NCBI GenBank assembly: GCA_964425645.1 | Contig: CAYRNC010000083.1 | Span: 1 to 7,684, forward strand | Reading direction: 5' to 3' | Source: CAYRNC01 sp964425645 | Lineage (GTDB): Bacteria; Bacillota; Clostridia; Peptostreptococcales; Anaerovoracaceae | Length of the DNA: 7,684 nucleotides | Part shown: positions 1 to 6,551 of the stretch, one piece after another | Numbering within the stretch: position 1 is the first letter of the stretch | Layout: the number at the start of each line of letters is the position of its first letter | Notes under the pieces: model-generated | Database searches by the model: none | The model's input: the letters and a program-made list of their open reading frames with translations, nothing else | What the model was told of the DNA's origin: nothing | Position numbers and translations under genes: made by a program

Positions 1-114
1 AAATGTTTACACCCCTCGTTAAAGCATTGACCCGTTAATGTTCAAAACGAAAGGTCATTAATCACTATAGTAATTGATCGCCGTATTATGATATAATTGA
101 TCTTACTCCGATTA
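1..114. other. Non-coding region after the last gene
   Basis: The 114 bases following the final GT2 stop contain no gene, and no G/C-rich stem followed by a T run in the direction of transcription. They hold a 16-bp near-palindrome centred on ACTATAGT (60-75) and a direct repeat TAATTGATC at 71-79 and 94-102. Transcription may continue into the next gene to the left. Confidence 0.5.
71..102. repeat. Short direct repeat TAATTGATC, 23-bp period
   Basis: Two exact 9-base copies lie at 71-79 and 94-102, about two helical turns apart, which is a spacing seen at some regulator sites. The first copy overlaps the right arm of the near-palindrome at 60-75. In AT-rich DNA such a repeat could be chance; no function is assigned. 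Confidence 0.3.
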
Positions 115-1155
115 CTAAAATCCTTCACCTTCTATATGAGTCATCGGATACAGTTTTGCAAATAACCTCCATACTGCAGGGCTAAAGCGAAACAGAATAA
201 ATGATATCTTATAGACCATCTTGCAATCAGCTTTAAAAATTAATTTGGGAAAAACAATTTTATATTCCTTCCACACATCCGATATAATGTTTTGCATTCC
301 TGGATCATCAATCCTACTTTTTGCTACGATCCAAGTTTTGATTAGCTGATTCCCGTAACCCTTAAGTATAAATTTGTACAAGGCTTCAGTTCCGGACTCA
401 GAATAAAGGGAGAGCACATATTTCTTTGCTTTATACAGTTCCATTTTATATCGGGAAAAATGTATTCTGCTCAGACTATCCCTTCGCTTTCGATAATAAT
501 ATAATAGATCTTCGGTAAAAACAATTTTTTTAGAAAGTAAAATACATATAGGGGTCACTAACACATCATTAAAGTATTGAAATGGAAGTCGAATCTTGTT
601 CCTTTCATATCCTGTTTGCTCAAGTATTTTTCTTTTGAAAAGCTTATTCCACATCACAATATGTATTTTGGAATCCAAATTACTTCTTGTAATATCCGAA
701 TGGGCCCACAAAGATATAATTTTATCATTCAATCTTAGGGGCGGGGTAGAAGCCTCTTTACGGACTTCATTTTCCCCAATGATCTGATATCCGCAGCAGG
801 CGATATCCGCGTCAAATTCTTTGAGCATATAAAGCAGCTTTTCATACATTACGGGCGAGATATAATCGTCGCTGTCGACAAACCCTATATAAAGGCCCTT
901 TGATATCTTAAATCCTTCAGCTCTGGCATCAGACATTCCGCTGTTTTGTTTATGTATCGTTTTAATTCTATTGTCTTTTTCTGCATATCCATCGCAAATT
1001 GATTTGCTTTCGTCAGTCGAACCGTCGTTCACTAATATAAGTTCAAATTCACTGAATGTTTGACTTAAGATTGATTCAATACAGTCTTTCAAATATTTTT
1101 CCGAGTTGAAAATTGGGACGATTATGCTTATAAGCGGGTCCTTTAAGCTACTCAT
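115..1155 (-). CDS. GT2 family glycosyltransferase
   Basis: This is a predicted inverting GT-A glycosyltransferase. It has ISIIVPIFNSEKYL (9-22), VNDGSTDES (42-50), NSGMSDARAEG (71-81) and the DXD metal site in FVDSDDY (92-98; D94/D96). MWNKLFKRKIL (168-178) is the usual mid-protein motif. The acidic pair normally written ED shortly after it appears here as ND (N196, D197 in QYFNDVLVTP), so the Asp is kept but the Glu is not. Residues 309-338 form a basic/aromatic tail (KMVYKISFILFRFSPAVWRL) that may touch the membrane. AAAGGA at 1163-1168 lies 7 nt before the ATG, and the start overlaps the decarboxylase stop by 4 bp, so it is tightly coupled to uxs. That position makes it a candidate user of UDP-xylose or UDP-glucuronate, but this is guesswork from neighbourhood. 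Full length at 346 residues. Confidence 0.92.
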   Translation of the reverse strand: MSSLKDPLISIIVPIFNSEKYLKDCIESILSQTFSEFELILVNDGSTDESKSICDGYAEKDNRIKTIHKQNSGMSDARAEGFKISKGLYIGFVDSDDYISPVMYEKLLYMLKEFDADIACCGYQIIGENEVRKEASTPPLRLNDKIISLWAHSDITRSNLDSKIHIVMWNKLFKRKILEQTGYERNKIRLPFQYFNDVLVTPICILLSKKIVFTEDLLYYYRKRRDSLSRIHFSRYKMELYKAKKYVLSLYSESGTEALYKFILKGYGNQLIKTWIVAKSRIDDPGMQNIISDVWKEYKIVFPKLIFKADCKMVYKISFILFRFSPAVWRLFAKLYPMTHIEGEGF

Positions 1156-2093
1156 TTATTGGTCCTTTCCTTAAAATACAAAATCGTTTTTTCCAGGCCC
1201 TCATTTAAAGCTGTATTGGGTTCCCATCTCAGCTTGATGTTTGCCAAATTGACGGAGGGCCTCCTTGATACAGGATCATCTGGCGGAAGCGGTGTAAAAA
1301 CAATACTAGATTCGGAACCGGTCATGTAAATTATTTTTTTAGCGAGATCCAATATTGATATTTCTTCCGGATTCCCTATGTTTACAGGCCCCGGGAAATC
1401 ATCACGTTCCATCATCTTAACAATACCCTTTATCAAATCCTCCACGTAACAAAAAGATCTCGTTTGGTTCCCGTCTCCGTAAATTGTAACAGGCTTATTC
1501 CTCAATGCCTGCATAATGAAATTGGGGATAGCACGTCCATCCTCCGTGTCCATATTCGGACCATAGGTATTGAATATCCTGACAACTTTTATTTTAGTAT
1601 CGAATTCCCGATGATAATCAAAACACATAGCCTCTGCACACCGTTTTCCCTCATCATAGCATGCCCTTTTCCCCACAAAATTCACGTTTCCACGATAACC
1701 TTCATTTTGGGGATGTTCCAATGGATCCCCATATACTTCACTTGTACTTGCCTGCAATATCTTTGCGCCCTTAATATTGGCCAGATCAAGCATATTAAGC
1801 ATCCCTAAAACATTAATTTTGATCGTGGTCACAGGGTTTTTTTGATATACAAAAGGGCTTGCAGGACAGGCCATGTTATAGATTTCATTTATATCTTCAT
1901 CAATCTTCAGTTTATCAGTAACATCATGTTTAACCGTTATAAAATTAGGTTTATCCAATAGGTGGCTGATATTCCTATATTCGCCGGTAGTAAAATTATC
2001 AACACAAATAACCCTATGCCCATTCAAATACAGCATATTACACAAATTTGATCCTAAAAAACCGGCACCTCCGGTTACCAAAACAGTTTTCAA
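1152..2093 (-). CDS. uxs: UDP-glucuronate decarboxylase (UDP-xylose synthase)
   Basis: This is an extended short-chain dehydrogenase/reductase that converts UDP-glucuronate to UDP-xylose and CO2 with bound NAD+. The Rossmann motif is TGGAGFLGS (7-15), with D32 in VDNFTTG for the NAD ribose. The stretch ACPASPFVYQKNPVTTIK (75-92) sets UXS apart from dTDP-glucose dehydratases. STSEVYGDP (116-124) contains the catalytic Ser/Thr and E119, and ACYDEGK (144-150) gives the YxxxK pair Y146/K150. TRSFCYVEDL (211-220) and PPDDPVSRRPS (270-280) complete the family set. At 313 residues it is normal for bacterial forms lacking the N-terminal membrane domain of animal enzymes. The start codon is TTG at 2091-2093, backed by an AAGAAGGAG site 8 nt upstream; MKTVLVTGG is the expected N-terminus. 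Its TGA overlaps the next ATG (ATGA). It follows ugd by 15 bp, so substrate supplier and user are made together. Confidence 0.95.
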   Translation of the reverse strand: MKTVLVTGGAGFLGSNLCNMLYLNGHRVICVDNFTTGEYRNISHLLDKPNFITVKHDVTDKLKIDEDINEIYNMACPASPFVYQKNPVTTIKINVLGMLNMLDLANIKGAKILQASTSEVYGDPLEHPQNEGYRGNVNFVGKRACYDEGKRCAEAMCFDYHREFDTKIKVVRIFNTYGPNMDTEDGRAIPNFIMQALRNKPVTIYGDGNQTRSFCYVEDLIKGIVKMMERDDFPGPVNIGNPEEISILDLAKKIIYMTGSESSIVFTPLPPDDPVSRRPSVNLANIKLRWEPNTALNEGLEKTILYFKERTNK

Positions 2094-2111
2094 ATATTCG
2101 GCTCCTTCTTA
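2091..2111 (-). promoter_or_regulatory. Ribosome binding site and TTG start of uxs, fused to the ugd stop
   Basis: On the minus strand the ugd stop TAA runs straight into AAGAAGGAG, then 8 nt to TTG. No ATG or GTG is better placed, and TTG gives the exact family N-terminus. A ribosome finishing ugd would sit on the uxs start region, so re-initiation or coupling is likely. Confidence 0.8.
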
Positions 2112-3284
2112 ACCCAAATGATATATATCCCTGGTGTACACCTTATATTTCACGTCCTCAAGATTCGGAGACATTCGGTTCGCCAAAATAATATCGCAAT
2201 TTTTCTTAAAATATCTTATATTATCGGTTATTTCAAATTCACACCTTCTATCGGATGTAAGCAGTGGTTCGTAAACAAGAACTTTGATACCATGCTTAGA
2301 TATTTGCTTAATAATATCCCAAACAGCGGATCCCCTGGAATTGGACGCATCTTTTTTCATAGCCGTTCCATATATACCTACAACGTTGGGTCTAAAGCCC
2401 AATATTCTGGTGACAATATGCTCTTTTCTAGTTCTATTTGATTCTACAATCGCCGACATTAAATCGCTTGGTACAAGCCCATAATCCACCGTAAGCTGCA
2501 AAGAATCCTTTGGCAAACAGTATCCCCCGTAGCCGAAAGAGGGATTATTGTAATGATCGCCGATCCTGGAATCCATACCTAGGCCATCAATTATTGACTT
2601 TGTATTTAACCCTTTCAGTTCTGCGTAAGTATCCAGCTCATTAAAAAATGCGACACGCATCGCCAAGTAAGTGTTGGAAAATAGTTTAATAGCCTCGGCC
2701 TCCGCCGATCCGGTAAATAAAATAGGGGCATCCTTTTTTAATGTGCCTTGTAGAATAAGATTGGCTAATTCTTTTGCCCGCTTCGATTTCTCTCCAATTA
2801 TTATACGGGAAGGATGTAAAATATCATAAATCTCATTTCCTTCTCTTAGAAATTCCGGAGAGAAAAGTATGTTGTCTGTATTCAATTTTTTTCGAACTCG
2901 CTTTGTAAATCCTATCGGAACTGTAGATTTAATGACAATCAACGCCTTCGGATTAATTAAAAGAATATCAGATATCTCTTCTTCCAAAGCACTTGTATCA
3001 AATGATTGAAGCCCAGACAGATAATTTGTAGGAAGCGATAACATGATAATATCAACTCTCTTGTACGCTTCATATTTATCAACGGTAGCACTTAATTTTA
3101 ACTTTTTTATATCAATATATTGATCTATATCCTTAATGTTAATATAGTCGGATCGATCATTAATACTGTCTACCTTTACTGCATCGATATCATAGGCTAC
3201 CACCTCATTATGCCTGGCCAATAAAACTGCATTGGCAAAACCTACATAGCCTACCCCAGTTATTGCTATTTTCATGTGTTTCAT
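2109..3284 (-). CDS. ugd: UDP-glucose 6-dehydrogenase
   Basis: Oxidises UDP-glucose to UDP-glucuronate with two NAD+, in the cytoplasm. The N-terminal Rossmann domain has GVGYVG (10-15). STVPIG (120-125) and SPEFLREG (142-149) follow, the latter with the conserved E144. AEAIKLFSNTYLAMR (196-210) with K200 and N204 begins the central helix, and GYGGYCLPKD (251-260) holds the catalytic Cys256. The C-terminal UDP-binding domain starts near residue 299 (PNVVGIYG). At 391 residues it is close to E. coli Ugd in length. Of two in-frame ATGs nine bases apart, the first is chosen: AAGGA at 3293-3297 is 8 nt from it but 17 nt from the second. The stop codon is built into the ribosome binding site of the decarboxylase gene, so the pair is probably coupled. 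A UDP-mannuronate-type dehydrogenase is less likely, given the motif set and the neighbouring decarboxylase. Confidence 0.95.
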   Translation of the reverse strand: MKHMKIAITGVGYVGFANAVLLARHNEVVAYDIDAVKVDSINDRSDYINIKDIDQYIDIKKLKLSATVDKYEAYKRVDIIMLSLPTNYLSGLQSFDTSALEEEISDILLINPKALIVIKSTVPIGFTKRVRKKLNTDNILFSPEFLREGNEIYDILHPSRIIIGEKSKRAKELANLILQGTLKKDAPILFTGSAEAEAIKLFSNTYLAMRVAFFNELDTYAELKGLNTKSIIDGLGMDSRIGDHYNNPSFGYGGYCLPKDSLQLTVDYGLVPSDLMSAIVESNRTRKEHIVTRILGFRPNVVGIYGTAMKKDASNSRGSAVWDIIKQISKHGIKVLVYEPLLTSDRRCEFEITDNIRYFKKNCDIILANRMSPNLEDVKYKVYTRDIYHLG

Positions 3285-3291
3285 GTGTCAG

Positions 3292-3317
3292 ATCCTTATT
3301 ATAAATTTGTTAAGGAT
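3292..3317 (-). promoter_or_regulatory. Hairpin that could cover the ugd ribosome binding site
   Basis: The inverted repeat ATCCTTA (arm 3311-3317, minus strand) and TAAGGAT (arm 3292-3298) forms a 7-bp stem with a 12-nt loop. The second arm contains the AAGGA of ugd, so pairing would hide it. Only two G-C pairs are present and the stem is weak; a regulatory role is unproven. Confidence 0.35.
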
Positions 3318-3318
3318 T

Positions 3319-3347
3319 GATATAACTATAAAATTGTAAATTGTCCA
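3319..3347 (-). promoter_or_regulatory. Possible weak internal promoter upstream of ugd
   Basis: On the minus strand the 90-bp gap holds TGGACA (3342-3347, five of six matches to TTGACA), a 17-bp spacer, and TATATC (3319-3324, four of six matches to TATAAT). In such AT-rich DNA this can arise by chance. The unusual spacing before ugd in an otherwise tight run of genes gives slight support. Confidence 0.25.
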
Positions 3348-3374
3348 ACAGCCATAAATACTTTTTGAATCATA

Positions 3375-4574
3375 TCAACTAATTCCTATGATAGCATTAT
3401 AAATTGAAAGATACGTTTTGGATCTATCAAACTTTTCTTCTGCAAGCATTCTACTGTTGTCTCCCATTTTATTTCTTAAATGAATATCTTCATATAAGGT
3501 AAGTATTTTATCTGCCATGTCCTTTGCACTATTGTTATTACAATTTAATCCCATCCGATATTTGTCGACCAACTTTTTATACTCAATGGATTCTTGGGAA
3601 TTGATAACCGGCAATCCTGCCGCCGCATAATCCGCATGTTTGTTTATAATACTAGCTGCTGCACCTTTAGAAATAGGGTTTACCGCAATATCACATCTTT
3701 TTAAAATACCCACCATCTTGCTATAATCCAATCTTCCGGTGAACCATACATTGATACCTTGATTTCTTGCATGGTCCTCAAACTTTGTCCTTAAAGGCCC
3801 ATCCCCCATTACAATAAATCTGGTATCATTAATACCCTTTTCTTTCAATAATTTCAGTGCATCGATTACATTAATAAGATCGTAACTATGCCCCAAAGTG
3901 CCGACATAGGCAATCCAGATTTCATTTGCATGATCTCCCCTCCATTTGTTTTCTTCTGCCAGTCTGTCGAAATCAGCCAAATCTGTTCCTAAATATACAA
4001 TGTTAGGATCCTTGCATTTGTTATTGACTTTCAGGGCTCTACTTGCATATGTATCTGAAACCGCAATTATTTCATCTGCCGTTTTATATATATAATCGGC
4101 ATTTTGCTTCATTGGATAGAGCAACAGATCACAAATAAAGGGGACCTTGAATACCATTTTAAACGCTTCAGGCCATAAATCCTGCACGTCGATAACAAAG
4201 CGTATACCATTTTTTTTTGCGTAATCCGCTGCAGCCTTTGCAAAATCAAGCGACGGCACAGCACAGTAAATAACATCCGGCCTACTACGCTTTTCAAGAT
4301 ACTTTCTCAAATTCCTACCAATTATAAAATTGCTATAGAGCCGTTTAAGCGATACATTTTTTTTATATGTAGGTTCTTCTATATAGGTAACCTTATAATG
4401 TACTTGGCTTTCATTTAGCGACCTTTTTCTTTTTTTGTTGTGAGAATAATCAGATGTGACTAATTCAACATTAAAATCATTATTTAAAAGTTCAGCTAAA
4501 TAGTTGAATCTGTTATTTCCATTGCAGTCAAAATCATCACAATAATGTGCAATTATTAATATATCTTCACTCAT
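3375..4574 (-). CDS. GT4 family glycosyltransferase, WbuB-like
   Basis: This is a predicted retaining GT-B glycosyltransferase. The N-terminal half carries VIDVQDLWPEAF (127-138), the DLWP motif typical of the WbuB-like group that includes aminosugar transferases of O-antigen and capsule loci. The C-terminal half has YVGTLGHSYD (223-232), VMGDGPLR (255-262) and NKHADYAAAGLPVIN (311-325). In the last motif the position of the second glutamate of EX7E is D315, and the residue eight before it is A307, so the canonical pair is replaced. From memory, the NKHADYAAxGLPV form recurs in Firmicute polysaccharide loci, so this is probably a subfamily trait and not decay. At 399 residues it is full length. 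The start follows the previous stop by 12 bp; the ribosome binding site is weak (AAGAAAG), pointing to translational coupling. Sugar specificity is unknown. Confidence 0.9.
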   Translation of the reverse strand: MSEDILIIAHYCDDFDCNGNNRFNYLAELLNNDFNVELVTSDYSHNKKRKRSLNESQVHYKVTYIEEPTYKKNVSLKRLYSNFIIGRNLRKYLEKRSRPDVIYCAVPSLDFAKAAADYAKKNGIRFVIDVQDLWPEAFKMVFKVPFICDLLLYPMKQNADYIYKTADEIIAVSDTYASRALKVNNKCKDPNIVYLGTDLADFDRLAEENKWRGDHANEIWIAYVGTLGHSYDLINVIDALKLLKEKGINDTRFIVMGDGPLRTKFEDHARNQGINVWFTGRLDYSKMVGILKRCDIAVNPISKGAAASIINKHADYAAAGLPVINSQESIEYKKLVDKYRMGLNCNNNSAKDMADKILTLYEDIHLRNKMGDNSRMLAEEKFDRSKTYLSIYNAIIGIS

Positions 4575-4586
4575 TCATGATCTTTC

Positions 4587-5528
4587 TTATTGGCTTATTT
4601 GGAAACTCACTGTTCTGATATTTTTAATCAATTTAACCTTATTTAAGTTCAATTTAACACTTCTAAGGCCATTGTTAAATGTAAATTTCTTAATATAATT
4701 TCTATATTTCTCATAATACATTTTTATTTCTTTTAAGTCATTTTCTTTTTTTAATGCCGATATCAACCTATATATTATTAATGCCTGTAACCTGTAATCA
4801 AGCAAGGCTTTTTCTATTGCTTTATTTTTATTAATCAAAGGGTTATTGACAATTCTCATAATGGATTCATAATCCTTATTTATTTTATCTAAGGAAAATG
4901 ATGATAGCTGATTCTTATCATGATATATAATATAATTGGATAAATGTTCTGCCACATAACAAATATTATCCACATTAGCTAATAACCCACAAAAGAATTC
5001 AAAATCTTCACCCCAAGAAACCCCGGGCGTAAAAATAATATTATGCTTATTAAGAACGTCTTTTTTTATTAGCCAGCAATTTGTATGTATTGAGGTTCTT
5101 CCCAATATAAAATCGATTAAAATATTATTTGATTTAAATCTTGAGATTTTTATCTTTTTTAAGTTGTTTTTTACAATATTATAGCCACAATAACATATAT
5201 CACACTGACATTTTATTATCTTTTTATACATTTTCTCCAAACAATCCTTTTCAAAATAATCATCCGCATCTAGAAAAGAAATATATTCACCATTACTTAA
5301 TTCGATACCTTTATTTCTAGCTATGGCAACACCAGAGTTTTTTTGATAATAATAGATAAATCTGCTATCATACTTCGAAAAAGTTTTAGCAATAGAGGAA
5401 GTAGAGTCTATGCTTCCGTCATCTATAATAATTGCCTCAAAATCTTTAATGGTTTGATTTGCAATTGATCTTAATGTTCTTTCTAAGGTACTCCCAGCAT
5501 TATATGCGGGAATTATAATTGAAATCAT
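4587..5528 (-). CDS. GT2 family glycosyltransferase, very AT-rich
   Basis: This is a predicted inverting GT-A glycosyltransferase. It starts ISIIIPAYNAGSTLERTL, then shows the nucleotide-binding DDGS (36-39), NSGVAIARNKG (65-75) and the DXD metal site in SFLDADDY (84-91, D87/D89). WGEDFEF (172-178) supplies the acidic ED pair expected as catalytic base. Residues after about 215 are Lys/Asn/Ile-rich, as in acceptor-side helices of these enzymes. The length, 313 residues, is normal. GGGGA at 5536-5540 lies about 7 nt before the ATG and supports this start. It is the first gene after a 285-bp gap and ends 12 bp before the next gene. Base composition is extreme: 4681-4740 holds only 9 G or C in 60, far below the downstream sugar-nucleotide genes, which suggests separate acquisition. 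Linkage and sugar cannot be inferred. Confidence 0.93.
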   Translation of the reverse strand: MISIIIPAYNAGSTLERTLRSIANQTIKDFEAIIIDDGSIDSTSSIAKTFSKYDSRFIYYYQKNSGVAIARNKGIELSNGEYISFLDADDYFEKDCLEKMYKKIIKCQCDICYCGYNIVKNNLKKIKISRFKSNNILIDFILGRTSIHTNCWLIKKDVLNKHNIIFTPGVSWGEDFEFFCGLLANVDNICYVAEHLSNYIIYHDKNQLSSFSLDKINKDYESIMRIVNNPLINKNKAIEKALLDYRLQALIIYRLISALKKENDLKEIKMYYEKYRNYIKKFTFNNGLRSVKLNLNKVKLIKNIRTVSFQISQ

Positions 5529-5813
5529 CTTTTTTTCCCCAAATTTGCATTTATATATACAGTGTACCCATCACTTAAAAAATATTTTGGATTAACCAAA
5601 CTAGTTTAATAATATACTTAAAAAATGGGACAGCCCTTTTACGAATACATGTTCAAATTAGTTCCTTGACTAGCTTGAGTTTATGCTATATTCGTTAACA
5701 ACCCTATCCATGGGTAGTCCCTTGCGAGCCTCCTCTGTCATTTATTAGATTAGGTTCATTAAGATTCGCAAATTTTATCTTGTTCTATTAAACATTATAC
5801 TTTGACACCCACT
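5529..5813. other. 285-bp non-coding gap between the GT32 and GT2 genes
   Basis: No convincing gene is present on either strand. The gap holds a G/C-rich core among AT-rich flanks, small symmetrical elements (10-bp palindrome AAACTAGTTT at 5598-5607, TTTGG/CCAAA inverted repeat at 5586-5600, near-palindrome CTATCCATGGGTAG at 5704-5717) and an insertion-sequence-end-like motif at 5620-5640. A 23-codon minus-strand frame (5741-5670) lacks a ribosome binding site. It may be a scar of gene replacement. Confidence 0.5.
5620..5640. terminator. Hairpin with flanking A and T runs (weak terminator or IS end)
   Basis: GGG (5627-5629), loop ACAG and CCC (5634-5636) form a small stem. It is flanked by six A on the left and four T on the right, so a U-rich tail follows in either direction, with one unpaired base on the A side. 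The stem is short for an efficient terminator. The same string resembles terminal repeats of some IS families, so the two readings compete. Confidence 0.25.
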
Positions 5814-6551
5814 CTAGTTATTTAAATAAGTTATTATCCGCCTTAGTTTTCTAATTATTCTTAAACCAAAAACTTTCCCCACAATAATAATTATTTTATT
5901 TCTTAACCGTTTGCATGGAGATTGCCAGCTGCCTAAATAATGATGTATTACATGACTTTTTGAATTTATATGATTAACACCTGTTATAGCGTTGTATGGG
6001 CAAAAATAATAATCTGGATATATATTCACTTCGCCTATCTTTAACACCTGTCGCATATTATTTTGAATTAATCCATATTGTTTAGACAGTTTCGTAATAA
6101 TCGATACATTTGTTGTAATATCCATCTCCCCATTTTTATCTATGAAATGTCTATTATTATAATTGTCAAAAAGAGTCTTAATCCAGGCATTCTTTTTTTT
6201 TGCTCCCATTATACCAGTAGGTATATTAACTTCATTCTCAAAACCCGAAAATGCCTTATGATGTAAAAATCCATCTAGGGGTTTTAATACTTCAACATCG
6301 GTATCCATATAAATACCACCGTAATTATATAAGGCATACAGACGAACATAGTCGCTAACAAAAGCATATTTTTTATGTATGTATGCCTGCTTCACATATG
6401 TATTACAATTAATATCAAAATTGCTTTCGTTCCATAATTTTAATTCATATTCGGGCAAGTGTTTCTTCCAACTTTCTATACATTTTAATGCCAGCCTTGG
6501 CATTTTATTGCCCCCAAACCAGCAGTAGTGTATTATTTTAGGTATCATCAT
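5814..6551 (-). CDS. GT32 family (OCH1-like, DXD) glycosyltransferase
   Basis: This is a predicted capsular-polysaccharide glycosyltransferase of the 'sugar-binding region containing DXD motif' family (GT32), a metal-dependent GT-A type enzyme. The N-terminus IPKIIHYCWFGG (3-14) is the family signature. The region SDYVRLYALYNYGGIYMDTD (66-85) contains the DXD metal and nucleotide-sugar site D83-T-D85. A late HHYLGSW (203-209) is the usual C-terminal family motif. At 245 residues it is of normal length. The tail from about 213 to 240 alternates basic and hydrophobic residues (KIIIIVGKVFGL, RKLRRII) and could bind the membrane; this is inference. There are two tandem ATG codons: GGAG at 6555-6558 is 3 nt from the first but 6 nt from the second (6548), so translation may begin at Met2. 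The gene overlaps the preceding GT4 gene by 14 bp (11 from Met2), so the two are probably translationally coupled. Substrate unknown. Confidence 0.92.
   Translation of the reverse strand: MMIPKIIHYCWFGGNKMPRLALKCIESWKKHLPEYELKLWNESNFDINCNTYVKQAYIHKKYAFVSDYVRLYALYNYGGIYMDTDVEVLKPLDGFLHHKAFSGFENEVNIPTGIMGAKKKNAWIKTLFDNYNNRHFIDKNGEMDITTNVSIITKLSKQYGLIQNNMRQVLKIGEVNIYPDYYFCPYNAITGVNHINSKSHVIHHYLGSWQSPCKRLRNKIIIIVGKVFGLRIIRKLRRIITYLNN

Noticed and set aside
596..787. 63-codon plus-strand frame in the last GT2 gene
   Set aside because: Antisense shadow; the hydrophobic stretch mirrors the codons of the real gene.
1464..1808. 114-codon open frame on the plus strand inside uxs
   Set aside because: It lies fully antisense to a gene with complete family motifs and has no recognisable domain; its composition is that of a shadow frame.
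1152..2093. dTDP-glucose 4,6-dehydratase (RmlB) as an alternative for uxs
   Set aside because: The ACPASP segment, the CYDEGKR form of the active site and the 313-residue length fit UDP-glucuronate decarboxylase; no other rml genes are present.
2118..2484. Two plus-strand open frames (107 and 66 codons) inside ugd
   Set aside because: Both are antisense to a clear dehydrogenase and overlap one another; no motif or independent support.
4109..4297. 62-codon minus-strand frame inside the second GT4 gene
   Set aside because: Same strand but another frame of a gene whose DLWP motif lies in this stretch; no ribosome binding site or motif.
5626..5670. 14-codon plus-strand frame starting ATGGGACAGCCC
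   Set aside because: No ribosome binding site, too short to judge, and its start overlaps the hairpin or IS-end-like motif.
5666..5692. Plus-strand promoter-like pair TTGACT and TATATT in the gap
   Set aside because: The spacer is only 15 bp and it would point antisense into the GT32 gene; likely chance or part of a mobile-element remnant.
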